Assembly (NCBI GenBank): GCA_011524615.1
Contig: WTJZ01000197.1
Span: 1 to 5,635 of the forward strand
Source of the DNA: Akkermansiaceae bacterium
Lineage (GTDB): Bacteria; Verrucomicrobiota; Verrucomicrobiia; Verrucomicrobiales; Akkermansiaceae
Reading direction: 5' to 3'
Length of the DNA stretch: 5,635 nucleotides
This document shows positions 1 to 5,635 of the stretch, piece by piece. Within the stretch, counting starts at the first letter, position 1. Each line of letters begins with the position of its first letter. A model generated the notes under the pieces. That model did not search any database. It saw only the letters and a program-made list of their open reading frames with translations, and was not told the DNA's origin. A program made the position numbers and the translations under genes.

Positions 1-101
1 CGTCGTTTTTTGTATGAATTGTGGGTCATGGGGGAGGAAGTTTGTGTCTTAGGGGAAATAATCCTTTCTTTCGTGATGTGCTGTGGTACGTGGGAATAAG
101 A

Positions 102-2681
102 ATGGGTAAGACATTAATCATTGCCGAAAAGCCATCTGTGGCGACAGATCTGTCAAAAGTTCTCGGAAAGAAGGAGAGCTTAGGAGCCTTTGAGAAGAAG
201 GGGAAGGATCGGAATACGTACTTTGAAAACGATCAGGCTGTGATTACCTCGGCGGTAGGTCACTTAGTGGAGTTAAAGATGCCGACAGGACCGAATGGTA
301 AGGGATTACCGTGGAAGTTCGACGTCTTACCAGCGATTCCTAAGAAGTTTGAGCTGCAGCCGATTGAGCAGTCGGAGTCTCGTCTGAAGTTGGTGCTGAA
401 GTTAGCACGCCGTAAGGATGTGGATCTCATCGTGAATGCCTGCGATGCCGGCCGAGAAGGTGAGCTCATCTTCCAATACATCATGGAACTCGGCAAGCTG
501 GATAAGCCAGTGAAGCGTCTCTGGATGCAGTCGATGACCGCTGGTGCGATCACGACGGCGTGGAAGTCCCTGCGCGATGGTGCTGAGATGAAGCGTCTCA
601 GCGACGCGGCTAAGTGTCGCTCAGAGGCAGACTGGCTCGTCGGATTGAACTCGACGCGCGCACTGACCTGTTTCCGTTCTCGTCATGGCGGCTTTAATAT
701 CACAGCGGCTGGTCGTGTACAGACTCCTACTCTCGCGATTCTTGCTAAGCGTGAGCGTGAGATCCTCGACTTTGTCCCGCGTGCCTATTCTGAGGTGGAG
801 GCAAGCTTTGGGATCGGTGCTGGATCGTATCTTGGTAAGTGGATCGACCCTAACTTTAAGAAGGATGAGAATGATGCTCATAAGAGACCAGAGCGGATCT
901 GGGACAGTGCGCAGGCGGCAGAGATCGTTGCGCGTTGTACCGGGCAGTCGGGTGTGGTCAGTGAGAAGAAGAAGCCGACGAAGCAGGCGTCTCCACTCCT
1001 CTATGATTTGACGACGCTCCAGCGAGAGGCGTCCTCCCGCTTTGGGTTCTCAGCGAAGCAGACGCTCCAGATCGCGCAGTCACTCTACGAGAAGTATAAG
1101 ATGCTGACGTATCCCCGTACGGACTCTAAGTACCTCCCAGAGGACTATGTCGGCGCAGTACATAAGACGATGGACGAGATCGCCGCGGAGTCGGACTCTC
1201 TCGGGCAGTATGCGGAGCGAGCGGTGAAGGAGAAGCTGATCGTGAAGACGAAGAAAGTCTTTGATAACAAGAAGGTCAGTGATCACCACGCGATCATTCC
1301 TACCGGGCGGTTCGTGAAGCTGGATGAGGCGGCTCAGAAAATCTTTGATCTCGTGACGAAGCGCTTCATCGCGATCTTTTACCCTCCGGCGGTGTTTGAG
1401 GTCACGGAGCGTCTCACGACGATCACGACAGCGTCTGCGGAGGATGTCTTCCGTACGAATGGTAAGGTCCTCAAGGATGCGGGATGGCTCGCGGTCTATG
1501 GCCGTCGAGTAGGCGACTCTTCTGGTAAGGAGGAGATGGTGCCGGCAGTAGAGGGCGAAGCGTCTGCGACGGAGTCCGTCGAGTCGATCGCTAAGGAAAC
1601 CAAGCCGCCTGCGTATTACAATGAAGCAACTCTCCTCTCTGCGATGGAAGGGGCTGGTAAGCTCCTGGAAGATGATGAACTGAAGGAGGCGATGGCAGGC
1701 CGCGGTCTGGGTACTCCAGCGACGCGTGCCGCGATCATCGAGGGTCTCCTCCGTCAGAAGTATCTTGCTCGTGATGGTCGTGACATCCACGTGACGCCGT
1801 CAGGGCTGAATCTGATCTCTCTGATCGACGAGATCGGGATCGATTCTCTCGCCTCTCCATCGATGACAGGGGACTGGGAGTATAAGCTCCATGAGATCGA
1901 GGAAGGTAAGCTAGATCGTGAGGCCTTTATGAACGAGGTTCTCGGGTTTACGACGAACATCGTCGGTAAGGCCAAGGGCTACGCGGATGAGCTCAAGAAT
2001 AGAGCGTATCCTGATCTCGATGCACCGTGCCCGATGTGTAACTCTCGTCCACTACGTACGACGGATTCTCACTATGAGTGCCGTGAGATGGACTGTAAGT
2101 TCCGTGCGCAGAAGCATATCGCGGGTCGTATGCTCAAGACAGAGGAGGCGATCGAGCTCTTCACGAAGAAGTTTATTGGACCACTAGAGGGCTTCAAGTC
2201 TCGCTTCAATAAGCCGTTCGAGGCGGCACTAGAGATCGATGATAAGGGGAAGGTGGCCTTCGTCTTTGACCAAGATGAGCCAGAGGATGCGAGTGATCTC
2301 ACGGATGACCAAAAGGTCGGTAATGTGACTCTCACGAATGGTGTGAATGCGGATGTCTATCAGACCGAGAAGGCGTACTTCGTCCCTGCGCTGAAGGATG
2401 ATGATCATAAGAATGGTCTCCGAATCGCACGTACGATTCTGCAGAAGGAGATCCCAGTGGATCAAGTGCTGAAGATGTTAGAGAAAGGGGAAACTGGTTT
2501 GCTCAATGGATTTATCTCCAAGCGTACCAAGCGCCCATTCTCGGCACAGCTCTCGATCGATCTGAAGAAGCATAACGTCGCCTTTATCTTCCCGGAGCGC
2601 CCAGCCAAGAAGGCGTCGAAGAAGACGGCGAAAAAAGCCGCCAAGAAGGCTGCTAAAAAAGCGGCGAAGAAGAGCTCGTAA
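102..2681 (+). CDS. topB: DNA topoisomerase III (type IA) with lysine-rich C-terminal tail
   Basis: This enzyme passes single DNA strands through a transient 5'-phosphotyrosine nick and helps decatenate replication and recombination intermediates in the nucleoid. Residue numbers are from the ATG at 102. The Toprim domain starts with the E9 motif (LIIAEKPS) and carries NACDAGREGE at 112-121. The catalytic tyrosine is Y337 in MLTYPRTDS. Other family blocks are GRVQTPT (204-210), SDHHAIIPT (393-401) and GRGLGTPATR (533-542). A four-cysteine zinc-finger-like site (C643, C646, C660, C665) follows, then two topoisomerase C-terminal repeats (about 673-722 and 781-831). The protein ends in an Ala/Lys tail (834-859). 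At 859 aa it is longer than E. coli TopB (about 650). The frame is open upstream to a GTG at 21, but homology begins at MGKTLIIAEKPS, so I choose 102; only a weak GGGA (92-95) precedes it. The family is certain; the exact start is very likely. Confidence 0.96.
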   Translation: MGKTLIIAEKPSVATDLSKVLGKKESLGAFEKKGKDRNTYFENDQAVITSAVGHLVELKMPTGPNGKGLPWKFDVLPAIPKKFELQPIEQSESRLKLVLKLARRKDVDLIVNACDAGREGELIFQYIMELGKLDKPVKRLWMQSMTAGAITTAWKSLRDGAEMKRLSDAAKCRSEADWLVGLNSTRALTCFRSRHGGFNITAAGRVQTPTLAILAKREREILDFVPRAYSEVEASFGIGAGSYLGKWIDPNFKKDENDAHKRPERIWDSAQAAEIVARCTGQSGVVSEKKKPTKQASPLLYDLTTLQREASSRFGFSAKQTLQIAQSLYEKYKMLTYPRTDSKYLPEDYVGAVHKTMDEIAAESDSLGQYAERAVKEKLIVKTKKVFDNKKVSDHHAIIPTGRFVKLDEAAQKIFDLVTKRFIAIFYPPAVFEVTERLTTITTASAEDVFRTNGKVLKDAGWLAVYGRRVGDSSGKEEMVPAVEGEASATESVESIAKETKPPAYYNEATLLSAMEGAGKLLEDDELKEAMAGRGLGTPATRAAIIEGLLRQKYLARDGRDIHVTPSGLNLISLIDEIGIDSLASPSMTGDWEYKLHEIEEGKLDREAFMNEVLGFTTNIVGKAKGYADELKNRAYPDLDAPCPMCNSRPLRTTDSHYECREMDCKFRAQKHIAGRMLKTEEAIELFTKKFIGPLEGFKSRFNKPFEAALEIDDKGKVAFVFDQDEPEDASDLTDDQKVGNVTLTNGVNADVYQTEKAYFVPALKDDDHKNGLRIARTILQKEIPVDQVLKMLEKGETGLLNGFISKRTKRPFSAQLSIDLKKHNVAFIFPERPAKKASKKTAKKAAKKAAKKAAKKSS
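2601..2678 (+). other. Histone H1-like Ala/Lys repeat tail of topoisomerase III
   Basis: These codons encode the last 26 residues of TopB, a low-complexity tail of repeated AKKA/KKAA units that is strongly basic and lacks acidic residues. The DNA mixes AAG/AAA and several Ala codons, so the repeat is kept at protein level more than at DNA level. Basic tails of this kind bind DNA non-specifically. Lysine-repeat tails on actinobacterial topoisomerase I are known to aid DNA binding and processivity. A similar role here is inference. Confidence 0.85.
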
Positions 2682-2694
2682 GTGATTCTCGCTA

Positions 2695-2734
2695 TGAGGC
2701 GACCACACTCGGTGTGGCGCCTCTGGTCGTCTCA
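2695..2734 (+). repeat. Inverted repeat with two mutually exclusive hairpins after topB
   Basis: GAGGCG-A-CCACAC (2696-2708) can pair with GTGTGGCGCCTC (2712-2723) around a TCG loop, giving 12 base pairs with one bulged A. The same 5' arm, TGAGGCGACCA (2695-2705), can instead pair with TGGTCGTCTCA (2724-2734), giving 11 pairs including one G-U. The two foldings cannot coexist. The element starts 13 nt after the topB stop and is not followed by a T-tract, so it is not a classical intrinsic terminator. It could be a 3'-end stabiliser or processing site, or a Rho-linked structure; this is inference. Confidence 0.6.
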
Positions 2735-2754
2735 GTTGGTGGACGTGTTATTGG

Positions 2755-2786
2755 GTGAGCTGATAAATTTAGCTCACTTTTTCTTT
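2755..2786 (+). terminator. Rho-independent terminator between topB and the permease operon
   Basis: A perfect 7-bp stem, GTGAGCT (2755-2761) with AGCTCAC (2771-2777), encloses a 9-nt loop and is followed directly by TTTTTCTTT (2778-2786). The stem is short and only moderately GC-rich, but the T-tract is good and the position is right for ending the topB transcript. It implies that the downstream genes have their own promoter or depend on read-through. Confidence 0.75.
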
Positions 2787-2810
2787 GTTAATATGAACAA
2801 GGGTCACTAG

Positions 2811-2819
2811 AAGGGAGGT
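2811..2819 (+). promoter_or_regulatory. Strong Shine-Dalgarno site that fixes the GTG start of the permease
   Basis: AAGGGAGGT is close to the anti-Shine-Dalgarno complement and sits 3-4 nt before the GTG at 2823. An in-frame TAG at 2808-2810 rules out any upstream extension of the reading frame, so this site supports GTG 2823 as the start. The spacing is shorter than typical. The other complete genes in the window have much weaker ribosome-binding sequences. Confidence 0.75.
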
Positions 2820-2822
2820 ATT

Positions 2823-4442
2823 GTGCGACCATTCTTTAGTATCACACTCGCTCTGAGGTATCTTAACCCGTTGCGTAACTTCTTCTCCATCATCTCAGGA
2901 GCAGCTCTGATGGGAGTGGCTCTCGGGGTGGCGATTCTGCTCGTCATTATCTCGGTGATGAATGGGTTCGAGATCGAGGTGAAGCGACGTCTCCTTGCCT
3001 TCTCCCCGCATGTGACCCTGCGCTATGCGCCAGAGGGATCCTATCAACCCATCGTCGACTGGCATGATCAGGTCGCGAGGCTCAAGGAGTTTCCAGAAGT
3101 ATCAGAGGTGGCGGGCACGATCGATGATAGTGCGATCATCGAGCACATGGATAATCAACTGCCGATCACGTACCGTGGCATCGATACTGGAGATGCTGAG
3201 CAGATCGCCTCTCTGGATAAGCTCGTGATCAAGGACCTGGACCCGACAGCGACCGCAGAGATGGGGCTGGGTGCCAAGGCTCTGATTCTAGAGAGTCGCG
3301 CGAATCAGTTCGGGATCAATGTTGGGGACACGGTGCAACTCTACTCGACGCGTAATTTTGATGAAGTCTTCGAGGCGTATAAGAGAACGGAACGTCCGCG
3401 AGCGAGTGAGGAGTTCCGTGAGCAGATCGAGGGTGCTGTCACGATCCTGCGTGAGAAGCGTCAGATGAAGAAGGCGCCAGAGACCTTTCTGTATAGCGAT
3501 CTGGTCGAGGCCTTTAACCTTCTCGTAGAGGTGCTCGACGCAGATGTGCGTGCTGGTGAGGCGACGACTATTGGTGATGTGCTCGACATCCTCGATAGTG
3601 GTGAGATCACCGGAGAGGAACAGGAGTACCGTCAGCTCGAGAAGGGCGCGGTGGCGAATATTGAGCGCCTCCTCCTCTACCATCTGGCTAAGATCGATAA
3701 TACCCTGGACGATAACGCGGAGCTGAAGCGTCTCAAGTCGATCGTCCTGCCCAAGGATATCGAGATCGTCGGGATCTATCGGATCTCACAGCAGGTCGTC
3801 GCGCCTGACTTCTTCCTCCCTCTCCCCATCGCGCAGGAGCTCTCTGGTCTAGATGAGGGTGTGCATGCGCTTTCCCTCCGTCTCCAGGATGTTGATACCG
3901 CTGAGAGCTTTAGCCAGCGTCTCTATGATGAGCTAGACTTTGGCTGGTTCTCAGACAGCTGGATGACGCGGTATAGTGACTTCTTTGAGCTCATTCAGTT
4001 GGAGAAGAGTATGATGAGTATGGTTCTCTCGGTCGTGGCCGCTGGTGCGAGCTTTCTCATTACGATCGTGATGTTCTTAACGGCCTTACAGAAGCGTAAG
4101 GAGATCGGTGTCATGCTCGCGGTAGGGGCTAAGCCGATTCAGGTTTGTGGAATCTTCTTCGTGCAGGGGATCATTATTGGGGTGCTGGGAGTAGCGCTTG
4201 GGGTCGCATTGGGGTTATTGATTCTCCATTACCGTGCGGACATCCAGATGTTCTTCCTCATGCAGGGCATGGATATCTTCCCTGCGGGCTTCCAGGGGAT
4301 GGACTCGCTCCCCGCGGATACGCCGCCGTCTCTCATCATGAAGGTGGGAGCTCTCGGGCTCTTCTTGTGTGCGACGGCACCACTCTTACCAGCCCTCTTT
4401 GCCTCCCGCACCGATCCAGCAAAAAGCCTTCGCGACCTCTAA
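2823..4442 (+). CDS. LolC/LolE-family (lipoprotein-releasing) ABC transporter permease
   Basis: This is an inner-membrane permease of the MacB/FtsX superfamily. The Lol branch extracts lipoproteins from the inner membrane and hands them to the periplasmic carrier LolA, powered by the ATPase LolD. The N-terminus has the Lol signature: ALRYL (10-14), TM1 at about 22-46, and SVMNGFE (44-50). A large periplasmic domain follows (about 47-395), then TM2 (about 396-420), TM3 (about 441-468) and TM4 (about 504-526). The cytoplasmic loop LQKRKEIGVMLAVGAKP (422-438) is the expected contact with the ATPase. The C-terminus, ASRTDPAKSLRDL, is typical of LolC/LolE. At 539 aa it exceeds the usual 400-415, because of an extra helical, charged segment at about 178-308. 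It starts at GTG 2823 with a strong Shine-Dalgarno site and leads a cluster with two downstream genes. No LolD gene is visible. LolC, LolE and a merged type cannot be told apart here, so no symbol is given. Confidence 0.9.
   Translation: MRPFFSITLALRYLNPLRNFFSIISGAALMGVALGVAILLVIISVMNGFEIEVKRRLLAFSPHVTLRYAPEGSYQPIVDWHDQVARLKEFPEVSEVAGTIDDSAIIEHMDNQLPITYRGIDTGDAEQIASLDKLVIKDLDPTATAEMGLGAKALILESRANQFGINVGDTVQLYSTRNFDEVFEAYKRTERPRASEEFREQIEGAVTILREKRQMKKAPETFLYSDLVEAFNLLVEVLDADVRAGEATTIGDVLDILDSGEITGEEQEYRQLEKGAVANIERLLLYHLAKIDNTLDDNAELKRLKSIVLPKDIEIVGIYRISQQVVAPDFFLPLPIAQELSGLDEGVHALSLRLQDVDTAESFSQRLYDELDFGWFSDSWMTRYSDFFELIQLEKSMMSMVLSVVAAGASFLITIVMFLTALQKRKEIGVMLAVGAKPIQVCGIFFVQGIIIGVLGVALGVALGLLILHYRADIQMFFLMQGMDIFPAGFQGMDSLPADTPPSLIMKVGALGLFLCATAPLLPALFASRTDPAKSLRDL
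3354..3746 (+). other. Extra helical segment inserted in the permease periplasmic domain
   Basis: Residues about 178-308 of the permease lie between the strand ending VQLYSTRNFD and the conserved IEVVGIY-like stretch (here IEIVGIYR, 313-320). In ordinary LolC/LolE proteins these blocks are separated by only a short loop. The segment is rich in Glu, Lys, Arg and Leu, has no cysteine and few prolines, and reads as several amphipathic helices. It lies on the periplasmic side. Its boundaries are estimated by eye. Confidence 0.6.
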
Positions 4443-4446
4443 TCTT

Positions 4447-5307
4447 ATGGAATACTGGATCAGACTGAAGGGTGAAAAGGTCGGGCCTCTCCGTGAGTGG
4501 GATGTCCGAGATAAGATCGAGTCAGGGGAGCTCACTGCTGAGGACCTGGCTTGGCATGATGGCCTCGAGACGTGGCAACCACTCTCGAGTGTCTCCGTAT
4601 TTGCGTCCTCTTTCGCCCAAGAGGAGGACTTCTCAGAAGAGATTGAGATGGGGATCCTCCCTCCTGAAGACGAGGACATCGTACAGATGAGCACTCCTCC
4701 TACGCAGTACTGGGTGAGACGCGCCTTTGCTAAGGTGCTCGATATGTCGGTCTATCAGTTGGCTTTTAAGCTTTTTATCTTTGGCTTCGGTATCCCGCTC
4801 AATATTGGTTTAATGCTGATTGTGTGGTTGATTCCTTTTTGGCTCCTAGAGGGAATCATGATGATGCGGTTCGGGACGACTCTGGGGAAATGGGCATTGG
4901 GTCTAAGAGTAGAGCCTTTGCCTGGAGTAAGACCACTGAACTTTAATCGTTCGGTGATCCGTTCGGCCGCCTCTTGGTTTCTCGGTATGGCCTTAGGGAC
5001 GGAGTGGTGCGTATTATCGATGATTGTCAGTTACTTCTCCTCTAAGGCGAGGGGGATTACGACCTGGGATTTGATCGCTAGGACTTATATTACGAGCTCG
5101 TTTGCCAAGCCACAGCTCATGCACTATTTTCGCTATGTTGGGATTCTTTTTCTCTCCTTCGCTACCTTCGCGACCACTATAACGAGCCATCAACCGACGC
5201 GAGAGAATGTGGAGGCCTTCATCTCACAATATGCCCCGGAGATTAAGGAACTCATGGAGACCTATCAACAACAGCAGGCTCCTACTGGTGAGTCACCCAC
5301 AGAATAA
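4447..5307 (+). CDS. GYF_2 domain and RDD-like integral membrane protein
   Basis: The protein has 286 residues and no confirmed function. Residues 1-55 form a GYF_2-type domain: it opens with YWIRLKGEKVGPL, continues with the typical LKAGELTPEDLVW-like block (here IESGELTAEDLAWHDG, 24-39), and then has the W43-x-PL motif. An acidic linker (about 58-80) leads to an RDD-like membrane region, with RRAFAKVLDMSVY (91-103), hydrophobic segments at about 103-140 (probably two), 172-196 and 229-246, and the TTLGKWALGLRV block (144-155). WDLIART (207-213) matches the family's 'HD..' motif only loosely. The C-terminal tail (about 249-286) is polar and Gln-rich. The start at ATG 4447 lies 4 bp after the permease stop, with no clear Shine-Dalgarno site, which suggests translational coupling. 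An in-frame ATG at 4369 would add 26 non-homologous residues overlapping the permease. GYF_2 domains are thought to bind peptides; a partner is unknown. Confidence 0.85.
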   Translation: MEYWIRLKGEKVGPLREWDVRDKIESGELTAEDLAWHDGLETWQPLSSVSVFASSFAQEEDFSEEIEMGILPPEDEDIVQMSTPPTQYWVRRAFAKVLDMSVYQLAFKLFIFGFGIPLNIGLMLIVWLIPFWLLEGIMMMRFGTTLGKWALGLRVEPLPGVRPLNFNRSVIRSAASWFLGMALGTEWCVLSMIVSYFSSKARGITTWDLIARTYITSSFAKPQLMHYFRYVGILFLSFATFATTITSHQPTRENVEAFISQYAPEIKELMETYQQQQAPTGESPTE

Positions 5308-5312
5308 AAGCT

Positions 5313-5635
5313 ATGAAAGATATCGTATACTATGACCTAGAGACCCAGCGCAGTATCAGTAGTGTGGGGGGATACAGTCACATTGATCAGCTAAAGGTCT
5401 CTGTCGGAGTCGCCTATAGTACGAGAACGGGGCGCTACCATATCTTTGGTGAGGATGGGATGGATGAGCTCATCCAGATGCTGCTCAGCGCTGATCTCGT
5501 CGTGGGGTATAACCACATCGGGTTCGATTACAAGGTGCTCCACGGGTACACGATCTTAGACCTAGAGTCGCAGACGAATAATCTCGATATGATGTTGGAT
5601 ATCCAAGGTATCATTGACAAGCGGCTCAAGCTCGA
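5313..5635 (+). CDS. RNase H-fold / DnaQ-like 3'-5' exonuclease-type protein (3' end cut by window)
   Basis: Only the first 107 residues are present and the frame is open to the window edge. The start MKDIVYYDLETQRS carries exonuclease motif I, with acidic residues D8 and E10. ADLVVGYNHIGFDYKVL (60-76) is motif II, with N67, F71 and D72. These match the DEDD superfamily of metal-dependent nucleases. The 'DLETQRS..VGG' opening is that of a family often annotated as ribonuclease H-like or YprB-type. The last acidic motif lies beyond the window, so catalytic completeness cannot be judged. The ATG at 5313 is 5 bp after the stop of the GYF/RDD gene, with only weak purine-rich sequence before it, so it probably belongs to the same operon. 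The substrate is unknown. Confidence 0.85.
   Translation, partial: MKDIVYYDLETQRSISSVGGYSHIDQLKVSVGVAYSTRTGRYHIFGEDGMDELIQMLLSADLVVGYNHIGFDYKVLHGYTILDLESQTNNLDMMLDIQGIIDKRLKL

Noticed and set aside
21..101. GTG-initiated N-terminal extension of topB by 27 residues
   Set aside because: The extension has no resemblance to the family, and the conserved Toprim start begins at the ATG at 102. The extra frame looks like the untranslated leader.
1..101. Promoter for topB in the leader
   Set aside because: I tried TTGTGG (19-24) and TTTGTG/TTGTGT (41-47) as -35 boxes. None has a credible -10 box at 16-18 bp. The T-run at 6-11 may be the tail of an upstream terminator, but its stem lies outside the window.
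1080..1790. 236-codon open frame on the minus strand inside topB
   Set aside because: It is antisense to strongly conserved topoisomerase sequence, rich in Arg/Leu from reversed codons, with no recognisable domain. It is a shadow of the codon bias.
2768..2794. Promoter for the permease operon: TTTAGC (2768-2773) with TAATAT (2789-2794)
   Set aside because: The -35 match is poor, the spacer is only 15 bp, and the sites overlap the terminator. A promoter is expected here but this one is not supported well enough to list.
3288..3683. 131-codon open frame on the minus strand inside the permease gene
   Set aside because: It overlaps the permease gene throughout, has no supporting ribosome-binding site or domain, and has the composition of a mirror frame.
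4369..4446. Earlier ATG for the GYF/RDD gene overlapping the permease 3' end
   Set aside because: The 26 added residues are the permease 3' end read in another frame, while the GYF_2 domain begins exactly at ATG 4447.
1..5635. Defence system, mobile element or CRISPR array
   Set aside because: There are no spaced direct repeats, transposase or integrase motifs, or terminal inverted repeats. The genes look like housekeeping and envelope functions. The nuclease-like gene at the end is not enough to call a defence system.

Overview
The window is about 5.6 kb of ordinary-looking bacterial chromosome with all genes on the + strand. It has a complete topB-like gene, then a 141-bp intergenic gap with a good intrinsic terminator, then three tightly packed genes, the last cut by the window edge. 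GC is moderate, leucine is mostly CTC/CTG, and isoleucine is mostly ATC. The gene families are a type IA topoisomerase with a histone-like lysine tail, an enlarged LolC/LolE-type permease, a GYF-plus-RDD membrane protein, and a 'DLETQRS' RNase H-fold protein. Together they suggest a Gram-negative, outer-membrane-bearing bacterium. Verrucomicrobiota (Opitutae-like) is my best guess, from memory of family distributions only; it is not proven by the sequence.

Layout: 1-101 is a short leader with no recognisable promoter. 102-2681 is DNA topoisomerase III (859 aa from the start I prefer). 2682-2822 is intergenic: a long inverted repeat with two competing foldings just after the topB stop, a stem-loop with a T-tract (terminator), and a strong Shine-Dalgarno sequence before a GTG start. 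2823-4442 is an ABC permease of the lipoprotein-releasing family with an extra helical segment of about 130 residues in its periplasmic domain. 4447-5307 is a GYF_2 + RDD-like membrane protein. 5313-5635 is the N-terminal part of a DnaQ-like/RNase H-fold exonuclease-type protein.

How the genes fit together: topB appears to be its own transcription unit. The three downstream genes are separated by only 4 and 5 bp and are probably co-transcribed. The ATPase (LolD) that the permease needs is absent from the visible part of this cluster. The two genes after the permease have no known link to lipoprotein transport, so a shared pathway is not established. I see no mobile element, CRISPR array, tRNA, rRNA or defence system. 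The most notable points are the permease insertion, the lysine tail on topoisomerase III, the abrupt loss of TTA codons inside topB, the strong GATC over-representation, and the competing hairpins after topB.
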